Source: Kingdonia uniflora
Lineage: Eukaryota; Streptophyta; Magnoliopsida; Ranunculales; Circaeasteraceae
Direction of reading: 5' to 3'
Assembly (NCBI GenBank): GCA_014058105.1
Contig: JACGCM010001502.1
Location: 19,857 to 83,856, forward strand
DNA: 64,000 bases
Both the position numbers and the translations under genes were made by a program. Within the stretch, counting starts at the first letter, position 1; each line of letters begins with the position of its first letter. Shown here piece after piece: positions 43,987 to 56,134 of the stretch. The notes below the pieces were generated by a model that was given only the letters and a program-made list of their open reading frames with translations, was not told where the DNA came from and searched no databases.

Positions 43987-45146
43987 TTGATCAACAACTC
44001 AAAGTGCTACACAAATCAAAATGGTGCTTTATACCGCCGTTCTGTCACGAGGCCTTACCTTAAGTGCCTCTCCAATCAAAAAGCGGAGGAGATTCTCCGT
44101 AATTTGCATGAAGGGGCTTGTAGCTCCCATGCCGTAGGTCAATCACTAGAAAATAGAGCCATTACTCAAGGAGTATTCTAGCCCGGCATGTTCCACCAAG
44201 CAGAAGAGTACTCACGCAAATATGACGCCTTTCAACGACATGGACAGATGATACGCACCCTACGCTCGAACTCTATGCAAGCAAGGTGTTCTGGCCATTC
44301 AAAAGATGGGCACTCGATCTTGTCGACATATTTCCTAATTATCCAGGTAACAGCCGCCACCTACATGTAGCTACCAATTATTTTACAAAATGGGTAAAAG
44401 CAGTTCCACTCTGCCGAACCAGAGAGGAAGAGGTCATATCCTTTATCTAAGAACACATCATCACTCAGTTTGGATGCCCCCATCTAATGTATTGATAACG
44501 GGCCCCAATTTGTTGGAGAAAAAGTCGTAGATTTCCTCAACCAACATAATATCATCCACTCACCATCCAATCCCTACTATTCTCAAGGCAATGGCCAAGC
44601 CAAAATCACCAACAAAACCATCGTGGATGGACTTACGAAAAGGCTTCACTCACAAAAAAAAAATGGGTTCGATAACTTCTTCATGTTTTATGGGCATATC
44701 GTACCACTCCACGGTAATCAATAGGTCATACTCCATTCCTCCTTTCCTATGACACTGAAGCTGTCATTCCCTCAGAATATTATCATCCAGTCCGAGATCA
44801 CGAGCTAACTGACAAGGAAAATGAGATCGAATTGACCTGTAACCTCAATTGGATTGATAAAACTAAGAAGCGCATCATCGCTAACCTAGGTCGATATTAC
44901 CATATACTGGCCAATTCGTACAACCGGCGAGTTAAAAGCCGTACCTTTCAAATCAACGATCTCGTCCTCAAAGAAATACCTCAATACTGCAAAGAACCTC
45001 ATACGGGGAAACTAGTAGACAATTGGGAGGGTATATTCCTTATCATAGGTCTCTCAGGCCTGGGATCATATTACCTCATGACAGAAAAAGGAGTTCACAT
45101 TTCAAATCCTTGGAATGCTAGGAGACTGAAATGGTACTATCGTTAA
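43987..45146 (+). pseudogene. Element C integrase
   Basis: RPYLKCLSNQKAEEIL, LHEGACSSHAVGQSLENR with both zinc-finger His-side residues better kept than in B, but the Cys pair reads KYDAFQRHG (both Cys lost). The core has VATNYFTKWVKA: the first catalytic Asp is Asn. The C-terminal part, 44832-45146, is open: NLNWIDKTKKRIIANLGRYY, LVLKEIPQYCKEPHTGKL, LGSYYL, ending RRLKWYYR and TAA. Confidence 0.85.
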
Positions 45147-45289
45147 GTCCTTCACTATTCCATTTTCATTTCTTACTTTTTTTTATTCCAAAAGTGAGAT
45201 TTTTATCTCTATCCAATATGCATCCTTATCTATTTAATGAAACTTACAAGTTTTTCCCCCACACATCTCTCTACTTCGTAGACAATTCA

Positions 45290-45960
45290 TAGATTAAAGC
45301 ATAGATAATACTAGCTTTCAATTGGCCTCTATACCAGTTAGATCATAGATAATACATGGTTTAGATAACTCTACTAAATCTCTGTGATTAAAGCAAAGAT
45401 AATTCTCATTTTCAATCAAAGACTCTACCAGACATAAGATAAAGTAAAGGTAAAACTAGCTTTCATCAACCTCAATATGGCTGCGACACCATACCAGTTT
45501 GATCAAGGATAACACTTGGTTTAGCTGACTCTACTAAATCTCTGTGATTAAAACAAATATAATACTAGTTTTCAATCAAAGACTCTACCAGACATAAGAT
45601 AAAACAAAGGTAAAACTAGCTTTTATCTACCTCACTATGGCTGTGACATCATACCAGTTAGATCAAAGATAACACTTGGTTTGGCTAACTCTACTAAATT
45701 TCTACGATTAAAACAAAGGTAATACTAGTTTTTAATCAAAGAAGTCTACAGACATAAGGTAAAACTAGCTTTCATCTACCCTAATATGGATGTGACATCA
45801 TACCAGTTAGATCAAGGATAACACTTGGCTTGGCTGACTCTACTGGATCTCTGCGATTAAAACGAAGGTAATATTAGTTTTCAATCAAAAATTCTACCAG
45901 ATATAAGAAAAAATAAAGGTAAAACTAGTTTTCATCTCTCAACATGTTTATAACAGCTAC
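45290..45960. repeat. Tandem repeats, about 160 bp period, element C
   Basis: About four copies between the pol end (45146) and the ORF3 end (45989). The anchor ATACCAGTT recurs at 45331, 45491, 45651 and 45800. In reverse complement it resembles the B unit. Same place as in A and B. Confidence 0.9.
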
Positions 45961-45988
45961 TTTTTATTTTAGGTTACATATACAACCT

Positions 45989-48900
45989 CTATAATGGATT
46001 CTTTTCTGCTGTTCGGATGTTAGCAATGCTTTCCCCAACAACAGGAGGTCGATCAGCTATAAGTTCTCGAGCTTGAGCATTCAGAACAATCCTACCCTGC
46101 TCTATCAATTCAACAGGTCGAGGGCCTAAATCTGTTTCCATGGACAATTTCCTTAATCTATATCTGCTCTACAGATATATCCCATTTATAACAAACTTTT
46201 AAGCAAGGTATCTCTTTCTAACTTAAGCCTTTTTACTTCCTCAAAAAAATAGGCAATCACCACCCTCAATAAATCGGAGTGTGCTGCATGAGGTAAAACT
46301 ACCTTAGAAAAATTTTGTCTCGCTCGCTGAAGATGATCTTCCAACCTCGTATAAAGATCTTTTTGCCATACCAAATCACTATCTATTCGAGCTGTGAATG
46401 CAATGTTCTCTTCTAATTTCTTATCAGCTTTAGCTAATTCAGCCTGATTAATCGCCCTCAAATCTGCCACCTGAGCTCGATGTTCCTCAATCTCCCTGTT
46501 TAAATCTTCCATAACCAGAATTTTCTGTAACAACTCGTCTTTCTGGTGTATCAAAATCTCCTTCCCTCTGATAGCCCGATCTAGACCTTGTTCCCTAGAA
46601 AGATCAGCAACCAGCTTCCATTTGTACTCCCTTAACCGCTCAACTCCTTTTTGCACATGACCTTGCAATCGAGTGACATCCCTCTCAATCTCTCTTATTC
46701 AAGCTGATAGGCTGACTACATCTCCTTGGGGAAGGCAAACCTTGGCATCATTTTTATTCATCCTCGAGCGCTCTCCAACCTCGGTGTTTTTAGCACGCGA
46801 ATTGGCCTACGCCAATCCGGTCTTCAATTGCGCCACCCTTTCATTCAACTCATCAAAATTACGTTGCATAGTCCGAAATTCCATATCTTTGGCAGGTAAA
46901 GTTGTATAACTGTTTAACTGCAACTTCAGAGGTAGATAGATTATCTCGAGCTCTCTTCAACTCGTTATCTTTCTCAACTATTTTCTTCTTCAATCGCTCT
47001 AGCTCGTTCCTGTTATTTACTAAATCAATTCGAGTTTGCTCCAAATTGTTCATTTTCCTGTTCAATTCATCCTTTAAACTGGCCACATAATGATTTAGCC
47101 CTTCTTTTGATCTTTTTAGCGCCTGTATTCAATAACGGGCCATATTAGCTTCCCTACTCTTTGCCATCAACGCATCATTCTGGCTTTTGAGCTTCGCTGC
47201 ATGTTCTTTTAAGTCCGTGAGCTCTTTTGCCCATTATTAATTTTAGCATCCTTCTCCTCGGTCTTCTGAGTGAGGTCGACAGCAGTCTGTATTGCCTCAA
47301 CAAACTTAAAGTGCATATTTTCATGTTGATCTTCTTTGTCTTCATTCGCCTCTCTCATCCTATCATACTCTTTTACCAATTCATGGTTACATTGGCATGC
47401 ATCATCTTCGCGCAAGCGAGCAAACTCCAATTCGACCTGTACATTATAGATACAATATATCAAGTTCAATTCAGAACACTTATTCAACACATATATCTCA
47501 TTTCTAACAAGATATTTATTTTTTGACATCTACTGTGTAAAATTACTTCTAAACTTAAGGCCGAATTACAATCTCAGATGGATGCTTCATAACATATACT
47601 TCCAAGTCTAAGGTATACATTCTCTATATTTTAATTTATTAATACTTGGGTATTTCCTGTACACCATTTCAGTGCCGTTTCCCCTAAGCCAATAACAGGT
47701 TTTTGGTTTATCTCTAAACTCTATTTATTACTTTATAGCTCTATATTAATAAAGCATGCAAGTCAAATATTATTTGCTATGTTCTAACCTGTAGCTCTAC
47801 TAATAAAGATAACAGGGACGTTGAGGCGTCTCTCTCCTTAGTGAGGTCAGTCTCTAAATCTTTTACTCTGAGGCGCATGTCCTTAAGTTTCTACACTAAG
47901 GGTTACAAAGCGACTTACCTACAGAATTCTATCCAACAAGCAATATCCAATCAGTTTACAAACATTCTCAAATATTCATCCAATCACAGAATCATCATTC
48001 TACTCCACCTTCTCATTTTCCCCCTCTGGGCGCTTATTATCATCCCCTTGGTTGTCTCGCACTGTTTAGGGAGAGACACCATCCATACCATCAACTACTT
48101 CAACAGCAACATCTTTAATCTCTTCATCTTCCTCCTCTTCAATATAAGTGTCAGCCCTAATGGCATCCACCTCATCTTCAGAATACCCCTTCGATATAAG
48201 GTGGCGCCCAAGTTTATCCTGCTCAGCTGCCACCTCCTCCAAGTTCACTCTTGCTTCCGTATGTAGATTGTTGATCTCTACCACTTGGGAAGACTTCAGA
48301 GCCTCCAACCGCTTCCCCTCCATGATCAAATCAGCTTTCAATCAGGCTATGTACCTTACCTCTCGAGCTCGACCTTCTTCTTCTTCAGCTCAACTTTCTC
48401 CTCCTCAACCCCGAGACATATCCCCTTCATTTGACGAGCAGCCTAAAAAAAACAAAATCGACATCATTTTCTGCTCGAATCACAATACAAAATATATCAC
48501 ATATTCACAGCATATAGACCTACCATTTTGCTCATCTCCTCTTCCCCATGGAGAGCTGCCAGCCTAGCCCTTTCCTCCACCTTTTCCAGCTTGTCTTCAA
48601 TAATAGGTCGGTCTTCAACGACCTTCACCCCCAATATTTGAGAAGGTTCAACCCTTCTCATTTTTACCTTTCCTATGACCTCACCACTTCCCGTGGTTTC
48701 AGAGGTCGAATGACGCTTTAGCATTTGATTCTAGGGAAACATTTAAGCTAGCTTGACCGACGTAGTAGACTCCGGTAACCCCGTGTAGTCCACTCCAGGG
48801 GCCTTGGGCCAGTTCCCTTGCCTTTTCCCATCAGTTCCTTTCTTCTTGCTGCCATCAGCACCTGTCATTAGCCTCGTCGATTGATATTTTTTAACTTTTT

Positions 48901-50271
48901 TAGATGGGCTGTTAGCATGTTCCTGCCTGCTAATGCAAAGTTCTTCCACCATAGCCTTGAGGTTGTCCCTTCCTGAGTAACTGCACCCAACAAAGACTTT
49001 TTCCTCGTCACCGTGGATTTAGGGCCTGTAAATAACAACACATGGACATTAGTAGATCAACATACAATTTCAACATATCGATCTCATACATTATACATTG
49101 TTATACTTACTTTATTTTATAGTTCTAAACAAAAGTTCCATAGGTTCATCGTCAACTTTCTGAAGGCAATCACCCTTCATCCATATCAGATTATCATTCA
49201 TGGTTGACTTGCCGAATTCAGATCGAAGAAATGAGGCCGAGTTGAGCTCGCAAAGAAATATTCCCCTACACTTGCAGGATAATTTTTTACCCCATAAAAC
49301 TGCAAAACATCCTCTGAGGAAGTCCTCCTCATTCTCCTATCCCCTTCTCACCATTTACTTAGAAATTCGCAAACACTTATTACCTCCCACATGTTCCCGT
49401 TCAGCTAAATAGGACATGTCCCAATGATGTTTATAATCCATTTCGCCAGATTGCTAAGGGGAAGACTCAACCCATACTCCAACTGAGATTGGTAACACAA
49501 ATATCCCTCTAAAATTTACTCTGAACATTCTCATCAAAGTACTCCAAAGAGACCGATTCATCTATACCCCTATCTCATTTCTCTTTCTCCAAATCAGCCA
49601 ATAGATAAAAATATTTCTCTCCCGCTGCTACAGTACAACCCCTAAATTGTCGGCCAGCAAATTCTACACAACTACCCCATCTACCTCCTACAGAGGCCTT
49701 GGCTTTGCAAAACTCTTTAAACACATCAAAGCGAGGAGGATAGGTTGCCAATCTTCCTTGGAAATCAGGAAATTGATCAACCCCTACTTCTTTTTACTTT
49801 CAGACATTACAGTTTCATACTTTGTCGATTGACCAGGGGTCAACTCCTTATTTACAAGTAAACACTTCATATCAACTTTAGATCTACAGACAAGGGTTTG
49901 ATCCTACACAATCACTTCTCACAATCGACCTACAAAATATGATCTTCAAAAACACATACATATATCACCAATCATCTACTAACCTTCTATGCCATAATGT
50001 GAATCTGAGACAGTGCCAAATCATTCCCTTAGAATGATGTTGTATACCCACCTGAATGACTCAGTCTCTGCCCTATCTCACGCTTTGACTGTTATTCACT
50101 TTCGATTAAATTCTCTCAAGATTCTCTGCTATTTTTGCTTTTCTTCGTCCTTCCTCTTTCACTGCTCTTCAAGTTTTTAGAAGTTGAAAAATGTTTGAAT
50201 GACAAAGATGAAGCAATATTTATATGTTTTCTCTCTAACTGCTAGCAGTTATTGAGCTTCGCATGAGCCAT
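45989..50271 (-). pseudogene. Element C antisense ORF3: conserved domain plus long coiled coil
   Basis: ATG at 50271 (MAHAKLNNC, counterpart of MVRTRSNKC in B). Exon 2 at about 49200-49930 holds FKEFCKAKASVGGRWG, CVEFAGRQFRGCTV, DRGIDESVSLEYFDE, LNGNMWEVISVC, FYGVKNYPASVGEYF, ARPHFFDLNSAS-like. Then a basic exon (48497-48952), coiled-coil exons 48066-48341, 47209-47439 (acceptor conserved with B), 46859-47086 and 46186-46668, and a tail ending RPPVVGESIAN. Stop TAG at 45989-45991. Many stops. Same order as B, convergent with pol. Confidence 0.75.
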
Positions 50272-50394
50272 CCTCGGTTTTGGAACTGAGGCATCCCTTC
50301 CACTATCAATGTCAGACATCTTGTACCTTTTTGGTATAAACATAGTCCCTTCATTGCCTTTGGCCTTATACTTTAATCTATTTTCATCTCTCTT

Positions 50395-50990
50395 CTCCTC
50401 CCATGTATGACTATATATCAAGATATCATCCAAATACACAATCACAAAATCATTAATAAAAATACAAAGTACCTCATTCATTAGCTGCATAAACGTCGCC
50501 GGAGCATTGCATAACCCAAAAGGCATCACCAACCACTCAAATAAGCCCTGTTTCATTTTGAACACTGTCTTCCAAGTATCCTCCTCCCGGATTCTAACTT
50601 GATGGTAACCTGATTTAAGATCCTACTTGGTGAAAAATTGAGCCGTCTGCAACTCATCTAAAAGCTCGTCAATCCGTGGAAGCGGATAGCGATTCTTCAC
50701 CGTAATCTTGTTCAACGTCCAATTACCTACACACATCCTCCAAGGCCCATCCTTCTTCGGCACCAATAACAACGGTGAACCACAAGGTGAGCAACTTGGA
50801 TGAATAACTCCTTGCTCCAGGAGTTCATGTACCTGTTTCTTGATCTCATAAGACTCTGCAACCGATGTCTAATACAACCCAAAATTGGATAGTGGCTCAA
50901 CGTTCACCAAGGTGATATCAGGCTCCACCTCCCCCTGACGCGGCATCCCTTCTGTGGCCAGAAACAAGCTTTTATACTCCTCTTGTAACT
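50395..50990 (-). pseudogene. Element E reverse transcriptase, N-terminal half
   Basis: [29 protein letters not shown], then [18 protein letters not shown] with an intact YLDD. The frame runs on without a stop into C sequence (to 50242), an accidental fusion. Upstream RT blocks at 50600-50900 are in broken frames (LPRIDELLDELQTA-like). Confidence 0.85.
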
Positions 50991-51006
50991 CCCCTATATC
51001 AGTTTG

Positions 51007-51747
51007 TTACTTAGGAAGCATTCCCAAAGTCGGCAATATCATGGCCGACGGACCCTCTTGAACCGGCCGCACAAACAACAATACAAATTTGCCGCTCGCA
51101 TTAACCAATCTCTCCACCTGCGTTACTGTTTTTAAATTACTGGTACTGATATGTTCCTTGCACGCATTAATATGAAACTCTATCCCATCCTTTACCAAAC
51201 GATACTTACGAGCTCGATGGTAAAGGATTGTATCTCGCTTCCAAAGATAAGGGCTACCCAAGATGACTTGACACACGTCCAACGGAGCCACCTCATATAT
51301 CACTTCGTCAATAAACTTCTCAGTAATTACAAACTTGAACGTACACTGCTTAGTGATCTTCAACTCCGCGTCTATCTAAATTCAACCTAAGCCATAAGGC
51401 TTAGGATGAGCCATAGTAGCCAAACCCATATTCTTCACCACTGCCTCAGAAATTTAATTCTTCTGACTACCCAGATCAATGATAGCCTCGACTAAGCTAT
51501 GCTTCACCTGAATGCAGACATAGAAAAGCTCATCCCGACTCGCCTCTTCTATAGCTAGAGGCTGCTTGAACATCAGAGTAAGCTTAGGATTTAGTTTATC
51601 TAAATTCAAAAGATCCACAATCGCTGCAACTAGTGCATATTTCTCTTTCTTGCCCTTCTCCTCCTTCGGTTGAAGCTCCGGGTGAAGTTTCCAACATCTA
51701 TCTGAATTGTGCCCATTAGCCTTGCAATGACTATAGATAGCCCCCAT
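51007..51747 (-). pseudogene. Element E protease with gag C-terminus
   Basis: 51454-51747: zinc-knuckle-like SHCKANGHNSDRCWKLHPEL with the first Cys replaced by Tyr, then the protease active-site block AIIDLGSQKN (DLGS rather than D(S/T)GS). 51007-51363: KQCTFKFVITEKFIDEV, DVCQVILGSPYLWKRD, KYRLVKDGIEFHINA, KFVLLFVRP. A frame break between. Confidence 0.75.
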
Positions 51748-51840
51748 GAATGAAGACCCTTCTCCTTTGGACTCCCCTTTCTGATCAAACTCCTAATTAG
51801 CCTTGTACCCCAACTTGCTCTTGTCGTCTTTCTTGTCGCT

Positions 51841-52719
51841 CTATAAATACTTGCCTTCAATGGCAATTACTTTAACGGTAGCATCCTCGATATTCGCCAC
51901 AATGAAGAGCATTAATTCTCTTCTAATGAACTCTGACAAACCCCTTGTATACTTCATAAACACTTCGTACTCATCTATGTCAATATCCAAAACCAACGCT
52001 TGGTTATGAAACTCCATAGTGAATTGTTGTACGGATTGCCCAAAACTTTTGCACAAATTGTGCCATTTATACTATCGCTCCTATTCATACCCAATTGGAT
52101 AGAATTTCTTCCTTACCAAGGCCTTAAATTCAATCCAACTTAGACTACCGATATCATGCCGTTTCCAATAGGATTTCCACCACGTTAGTGAGTGACTTGT
52201 AAATTTCAAAGTAGATAAGAAAATTTTCTGAGCATTTGAATATTCATCCACAGAAAAATTGGTCTCCAACCTATCTAACCAATTATCTAATATCTCGGCA
52301 TCGACGGAACTATCAAAAATAGGAATCACAATCTTAAAGTCGTGACAAAGATTACGCATAGGATTCATTGACTTACCAAAACCTAGGAGTTCCTTGACGG
52401 ATTCGACATCACCAGAATCGCTATTTATCCCTGCATTATTCACTTCTCTATCCACCACTGAAACACCTTTCTTCTTTGTGTGGCCTCGCCCTTTTGCCAA
52501 AACGGAACCCAACGTGAGGTTTAATAAATGCAATTGTACTACTAACTTCCCTGCAGTAAAAGTTAGAACAGAAACTATCGTTTCTAAAGTCGTGAGTCAA
52601 TCGTTGAAATTGCCCATCTCCAAATCGTCCTACTTCTTCGAATTAGGTTTACAATGGATCTTCAACGAACTCACTAGCTTCTCCATCGTTTGCTTGAGAC
52701 GGTCATGTGTAGAGACCAT
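51841..52719 (-). pseudogene. Element E gag
   Basis: ATG at 52719 (MVSTHDRLKQTMEKLV), then 52081-52533 open: IPIFDSSVDAEILDNWLDRL, LTWWKSYWKRHD, FKALVRKKFYPIGYE; then 51841-52056 CKSFGQSVQQFTMEFHNQAL. This is the standard retrotransposon gag fold order. Stops near the N-terminus and a frame change at 52070. Confidence 0.8.
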
Positions 52720-52774
52720 AAACCACAATCGACCCACCGAGAATTGCAACTGGAAAACTGATACTACTTAATCC

Positions 52775-53367
52775 ACAATACGATTGAGAAACTCTAGTTA
52801 GTAGAAAAACACGAAGAACACCAATTGGTTTAGAAAAATAGAGAATTCAATTACTAAAATGAAGTAATTACAATGAGAATCTCTCAAACCCTAGGCTTCT
52901 CTCAGAACTCTTTTCAGATCTACCATAACCCTAGAAAATAACCTAAGTTCTCTTTATATACTAGGGAACTCAAAAATCATAAAAGAACGGATCTCGAGGT
53001 AAAATAACACCTGAAAATCTAAAACACTACAAAAGTCGTTCAAACGAACTAGGGAGTTGCTCGAATGACTTTATGACTAATTGGTCTAAAGCCCTAGAAA
53101 CTTGCCAAGTTGTTCAAACCAAATCTCAACTCGTTTGAACAAAATAGGGTTCTGGGACACATTTCCAGTGGAATGGAAATTGGTCATTAGAACAAAAATA
53201 TTAGTCGTTCGAGCGAAATATGGCCCTGGGAAAAAATTCTAGTGGGATAGAATTTGGTCGTTCGAATGACTCTCGACCTCATTTGAACGACTTTGACTAA
53301 TTTCCAAACTACCCTAGTCCTTCGGGATCACATGATGACTCACACTTACACACAATCAGATTTTACA
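52775..53367 (-). repeat. Probable 5' LTR of element E (about 590 bp)
   Basis: Minus strand starts TGTAAAATCTG at 53367 and contains a TATA-like TATATAAAGAG near 52960. A degenerate initiator-Met-like primer site (AGTATCAG) follows near 52760. There is no second copy to confirm the ends. Confidence 0.45.
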
Positions 53368-53649
53368 GCTTTAACACAAGAGATAAAATTATAAGCTTCC
53401 TACTTTATTCTATTTTTTCTTCTTCTTCTTCTTATAAAAGTATTGACGTCATTTCCAAAGTTCTCAAAATTTCAAATCTTTTCAAATTTGTTTTTTCACA
53501 GCAGTCACCAACAGCATTTACAAAAATAGAGGATCGATTCAACTATTATGCTCATTCTATTTCTTTGGAATTATTCAAACTCATATAATTACATACACTC
53601 GGGCCATCCATATTTAAATTCACTTTATTCACCCCACATATAATTATAC
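53368..53649. other. Element C spacer between E and ORF2
   Basis: AT-rich with a TTC repeat at about 53416-53433. No gene seen. Confidence 0.4.
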
Positions 53650-53976
53650 CTAAAACAACCTTGATGACCTAGGGAACCATATCTGATCAAGTATCCTCCA
53701 GCAATCCTTACATCTTTCAATTCGATTAAGCGATCTCACTGCATCATTTCGGGTTGTAGGATCCACCACGATTTCTCGAAGCATCTCTTCATAAAAATGA
53801 CAGTCATACTCACGTTCTCTCCCAATCCCATCAAAACCATCAACTTTAACCTCCCTCACTGACAGCTCAACATCATAATCCAACAGTCCAAAAATCTGCT
53901 CTTGCACTTCAACTATCTTTATCGCCAACCGCCCCTCAGCGGCATAACAAATTCTTTCAGATTGAGTCCAAGCCAT
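53650..53976 (-). CDS. Element C antisense ORF2, intact 108-codon frame
   Basis: Open from the ATG at 53976 to the stop at 53650, the only cassette gene without a break. It starts MAWTQSERICYAAEGRLAIK and shares with B ORF2 the blocks AAEGRLAIK, IFG, YDVELSVR, REREY, FYEEM, and an acidic/basic helix-prone C-terminal half (RSLNRIERCKDC). Unknown family. A TATA box lies 42 bases upstream. Open length plus matching B sequence suggests a real gene of the element, though expression is not shown. Confidence 0.65.
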   Translation of the reverse strand: MAWTQSERICYAAEGRLAIKIVEVQEQIFGLLDYDVELSVREVKVDGFDGIGREREYDCHFYEEMLREIVVDPTTRNDAVRSLNRIERCKDCWRILDQIWFPRSSRLF

Positions 53977-54760
53977 TATTATTTCCCTCCACCTATTTGA
54001 AATGTATTCCCCCCTTATTTATACATTTTTGTTACCAATTCCCTACAGCTCGGGATATTATCCTATTCTCTCATAACAAAAACCCTAGTATCTTGAGAAA
54101 AGTTATTTGAACATATCTCTCCCTATCAACCTAAGTCATTTCATCCTATTCCAAATCGAGTTAATTCTATCCAAATCAAGTATTCCCAAATGACCACTCT
54201 GAGTTTGATCTTTCATTTTTAAAATTTTTACAATTTTCTTTCCCCCAAATTTCTAGCCCCCATGTCGAACATCGTATTTAACACATATATTCACATTACA
54301 AACATATTTCTAACAACTCGATTATTATAAAAGTGTACTTTATAATCTCATACATTTCATTTTATCCAATATTTAAAATTCTTCGGATCATACAGCTCGT
54401 TTTCTAGAGTTATTCTATTCTAAATCAACACAGAGTTTGGATAACAAATTTTATTCATCTCGAATCAAATTATAAGTACTTTACAAATAACAAGTTTTAC
54501 AAGTGCTTTTACAGATAACAAGTCTTTCAAGTACTCCGACATTAAGTACTTTACAGATAACAAGTTTTTCAAGTGCTTTACCAGCTAACACGTCTTTCAG
54601 GCACTCCGAGATGTTAAATCCTTCAGTTCGTTCTACTTTTGTAATTTTTTACCCTGATCCAAAGCAGATATGGAAGAGAAGAAATCTATACTTGAACCAA
54701 CACTTCAAACTGAAGGTCTTCTCAGCGTAAAAAAATGATAGAAGTGTAGAAGAAGCAGAC
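53977..54760. other. Element C spacer between ORF2 and ORF1
   Basis: Non-coding, AT-rich. Contains repeats of the phrase ACAGATAACAAGT with spacing 30-70 bases at 54480-54600. No gene seen. Confidence 0.45.
54018..54023 (-). promoter_or_regulatory. TATA box of element C antisense ORF2
   Basis: Minus strand TATAAA in TGTATAAATAA, 42 bases before the ORF2 ATG; matched in B. Confidence 0.6.
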
Positions 54761-55179
54761 TTCCATTCTCCGTCTTCCTCTTCCACTACCATCGCCGCCT
54801 CTTCTATAACCACCACCCTCGTTGAGTTGGTAGAGATGAAGAGGGCCCGACCTTAGAATCTATTCCAATGCAAGATATTAGTACAACTGCCCCGCAGTTA
54901 CGCCTATCCCTGCATCTGTCTCCCCAACTTTGTCTTCCGTAAGAATGCGGAGATAAACCCAACGTTGCTCGCCTGTCATGGCAACATAATGAATCCTCCA
55001 CATATGGTAAAAATCTTCCTCAGCTTTAGCCGCTTCATCTTCTAACATTCTTTGATACGTCGGAGGAACAAAATGGAAATAGGCATCTCCAAGGACTGAT
55101 TACCGAAATATTTCAACTTTAACCTCTGCATTTCAGTAACAATTCCCTATTCAAGAACCATTCTCCGGGTCTTCACCAT
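54761..55179 (-). pseudogene. Element C antisense ORF1
   Basis: ATG at 55179: MVKTRRMVLE then a TAG. Blocks matching B: LKLKYFGNQSLEM, PPTY, EEDFYHMWRIHYVAMTGEQRW, LYQLNEGGGYRRGGDGSG. There is a frame change between SLEM and PPTY. The Gly/Arg tail is present in both copies. Its breaks fall at different positions from those in B, so the common ancestor was open. Unknown family. Confidence 0.6.
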
Positions 55180-55247
55180 CTTCAAAACTTTCAAAGATTT
55201 TGACAACAAACAAGCATACTTTTCCATAAACCTTGGTACAGGTACTA

Positions 55248-55256
55248 TTTATATAA
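55248..55256 (-). promoter_or_regulatory. TATA box of element C antisense ORF1
   Basis: Minus strand TTATATAAA in GTTATATAAATAGTACC, about 70 bases before the ORF1 ATG; matched in B. Confidence 0.65.
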
Positions 55257-55506
55257 CCCTACATTTATTGTATATGAACATTTTCCCAAATATCATCATT
55301 CAATACAGACGAAACTCTTCATGCCCTAACCGTCGCGTACATCAATATTCCCATCAATATTCAATGCACGTACGTCCCCCCATAATATGAACATTTTCCA
55401 TGCAGTCAAACACCATCATTACTTTCATCATTATTTAAACTTCCAGCCCGAATACCTATATACCCACAAATTCTTTCTTCACTAAAGCCACTTGTGACTT
55501 TGGTTA

Positions 55507-55518
55507 CGAGGGAGCGAT
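55507..55518 (+). other. Polypurine tract of element C
   Basis: CGAGGGAGCGAT directly before the LTR start TGTAAGGGCC. Confidence 0.8.
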
Positions 55519-56131
55519 TGTAAGGGCCTACTCGTTGACCTTACCCAAATCGAGCTATCTCCAGTTCGAACTACCTTCATATCAGACCCATGTATTTTCC
55601 ACATGACTTCAACAGTCAACATTGTCACCTATTCCACGAACTGATGAAAAACGTGGTTTGAGCTCAAATAGAAAAACCTGAATAAGTCAAAGCAACATGT
55701 CACTCACAAATTCAACTGCTACTCAATAAACTGCCACTAGCCACATTATTCAAAGAACGTGTTTTAGCATGATAAAGAACTGCGAAGAAGGCTTATATAA
55801 AGAAAAAGTTCCATAAAAGACAAAGACCAAAAAATTATACGAAAAATCATCAAGAAAACCATATTTTCTAGATTCTCAAAAACATCTTATTCACAAGATT
55901 AAGTATTTCTAAGTCAAGAGATCACTTGTAATAAGATATTAGCCTCATGCAATAAAAATCACTATTACGAAAACCCTTAGCTTAAGGTCGTGGTTTTTTT
56001 TACCTATTCAGAGGTATTTCTACACAAAATTATGTGTCATTTCTTGATTTATATAAAAAAAAATTCTACATGTACATTGGTGTAAAAGCTAATTCCAAGC
56101 CACTTCAAGCATACGAAATTAGGCCATTACG
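55519..56131 (+). repeat. 3' LTR of element C (613 bp)
   Basis: TGTAAGGGCCTACTCG at the start; the end GGCCATTACG corresponds to CGTAATGGCC read from the right, the same end as A and B with the final CA mutated to CG. A TATA box TTATATAAAG is at 55793-55802. The core contains the shared phrase AGGTCGTGGTTTTTTT (the reverse of the CCACGACC block in B). Confidence 0.8.
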
Positions 56132-56134
56132 CTA

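Larger units (their letters stand above)
50395..53367 (-). mobile_element. Element E: truncated Ty3/gypsy element inside element C
   Basis: LTR-like end at 53367, then gag, protease and the N-terminal half of RT, cut off at about 50395 just after the catalytic block. At 50395 the sequence changes to the upstream region of C ORF3, which matches B 29460-29560. RNase H, integrase and the 3' LTR are missing. Lineage within Ty3/gypsy not assigned; the gag and protease wording (KLHPEL, DVCQVILGSPYLW) is distinct from A-D and F. Confidence 0.75.
43316..56131 (+). mobile_element. Element C: Tat-lineage Ty3/gypsy retrotransposon, 5'-truncated
   Basis: Gag-pol on the plus strand, but it starts only in the linker before the archaeal-like RNase H; gag, protease, RT and the 5' LTR are missing. 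It continues with integrase, tandem repeats, the antisense genes ORF3, ORF2 and ORF1 on the minus strand, a polypurine tract and the 3' LTR (55519-56131). Element E is inserted at 50395-53367. The 3' end abuts the Athila integrase of D. Confidence 0.85.

Noticed and set aside
47841..48567. Plus-strand ORFs of 139-141 codons in element C
   Set aside because: They are shadows of the minus-strand ORF3 exons, which match B; the plus-strand translations match nothing.
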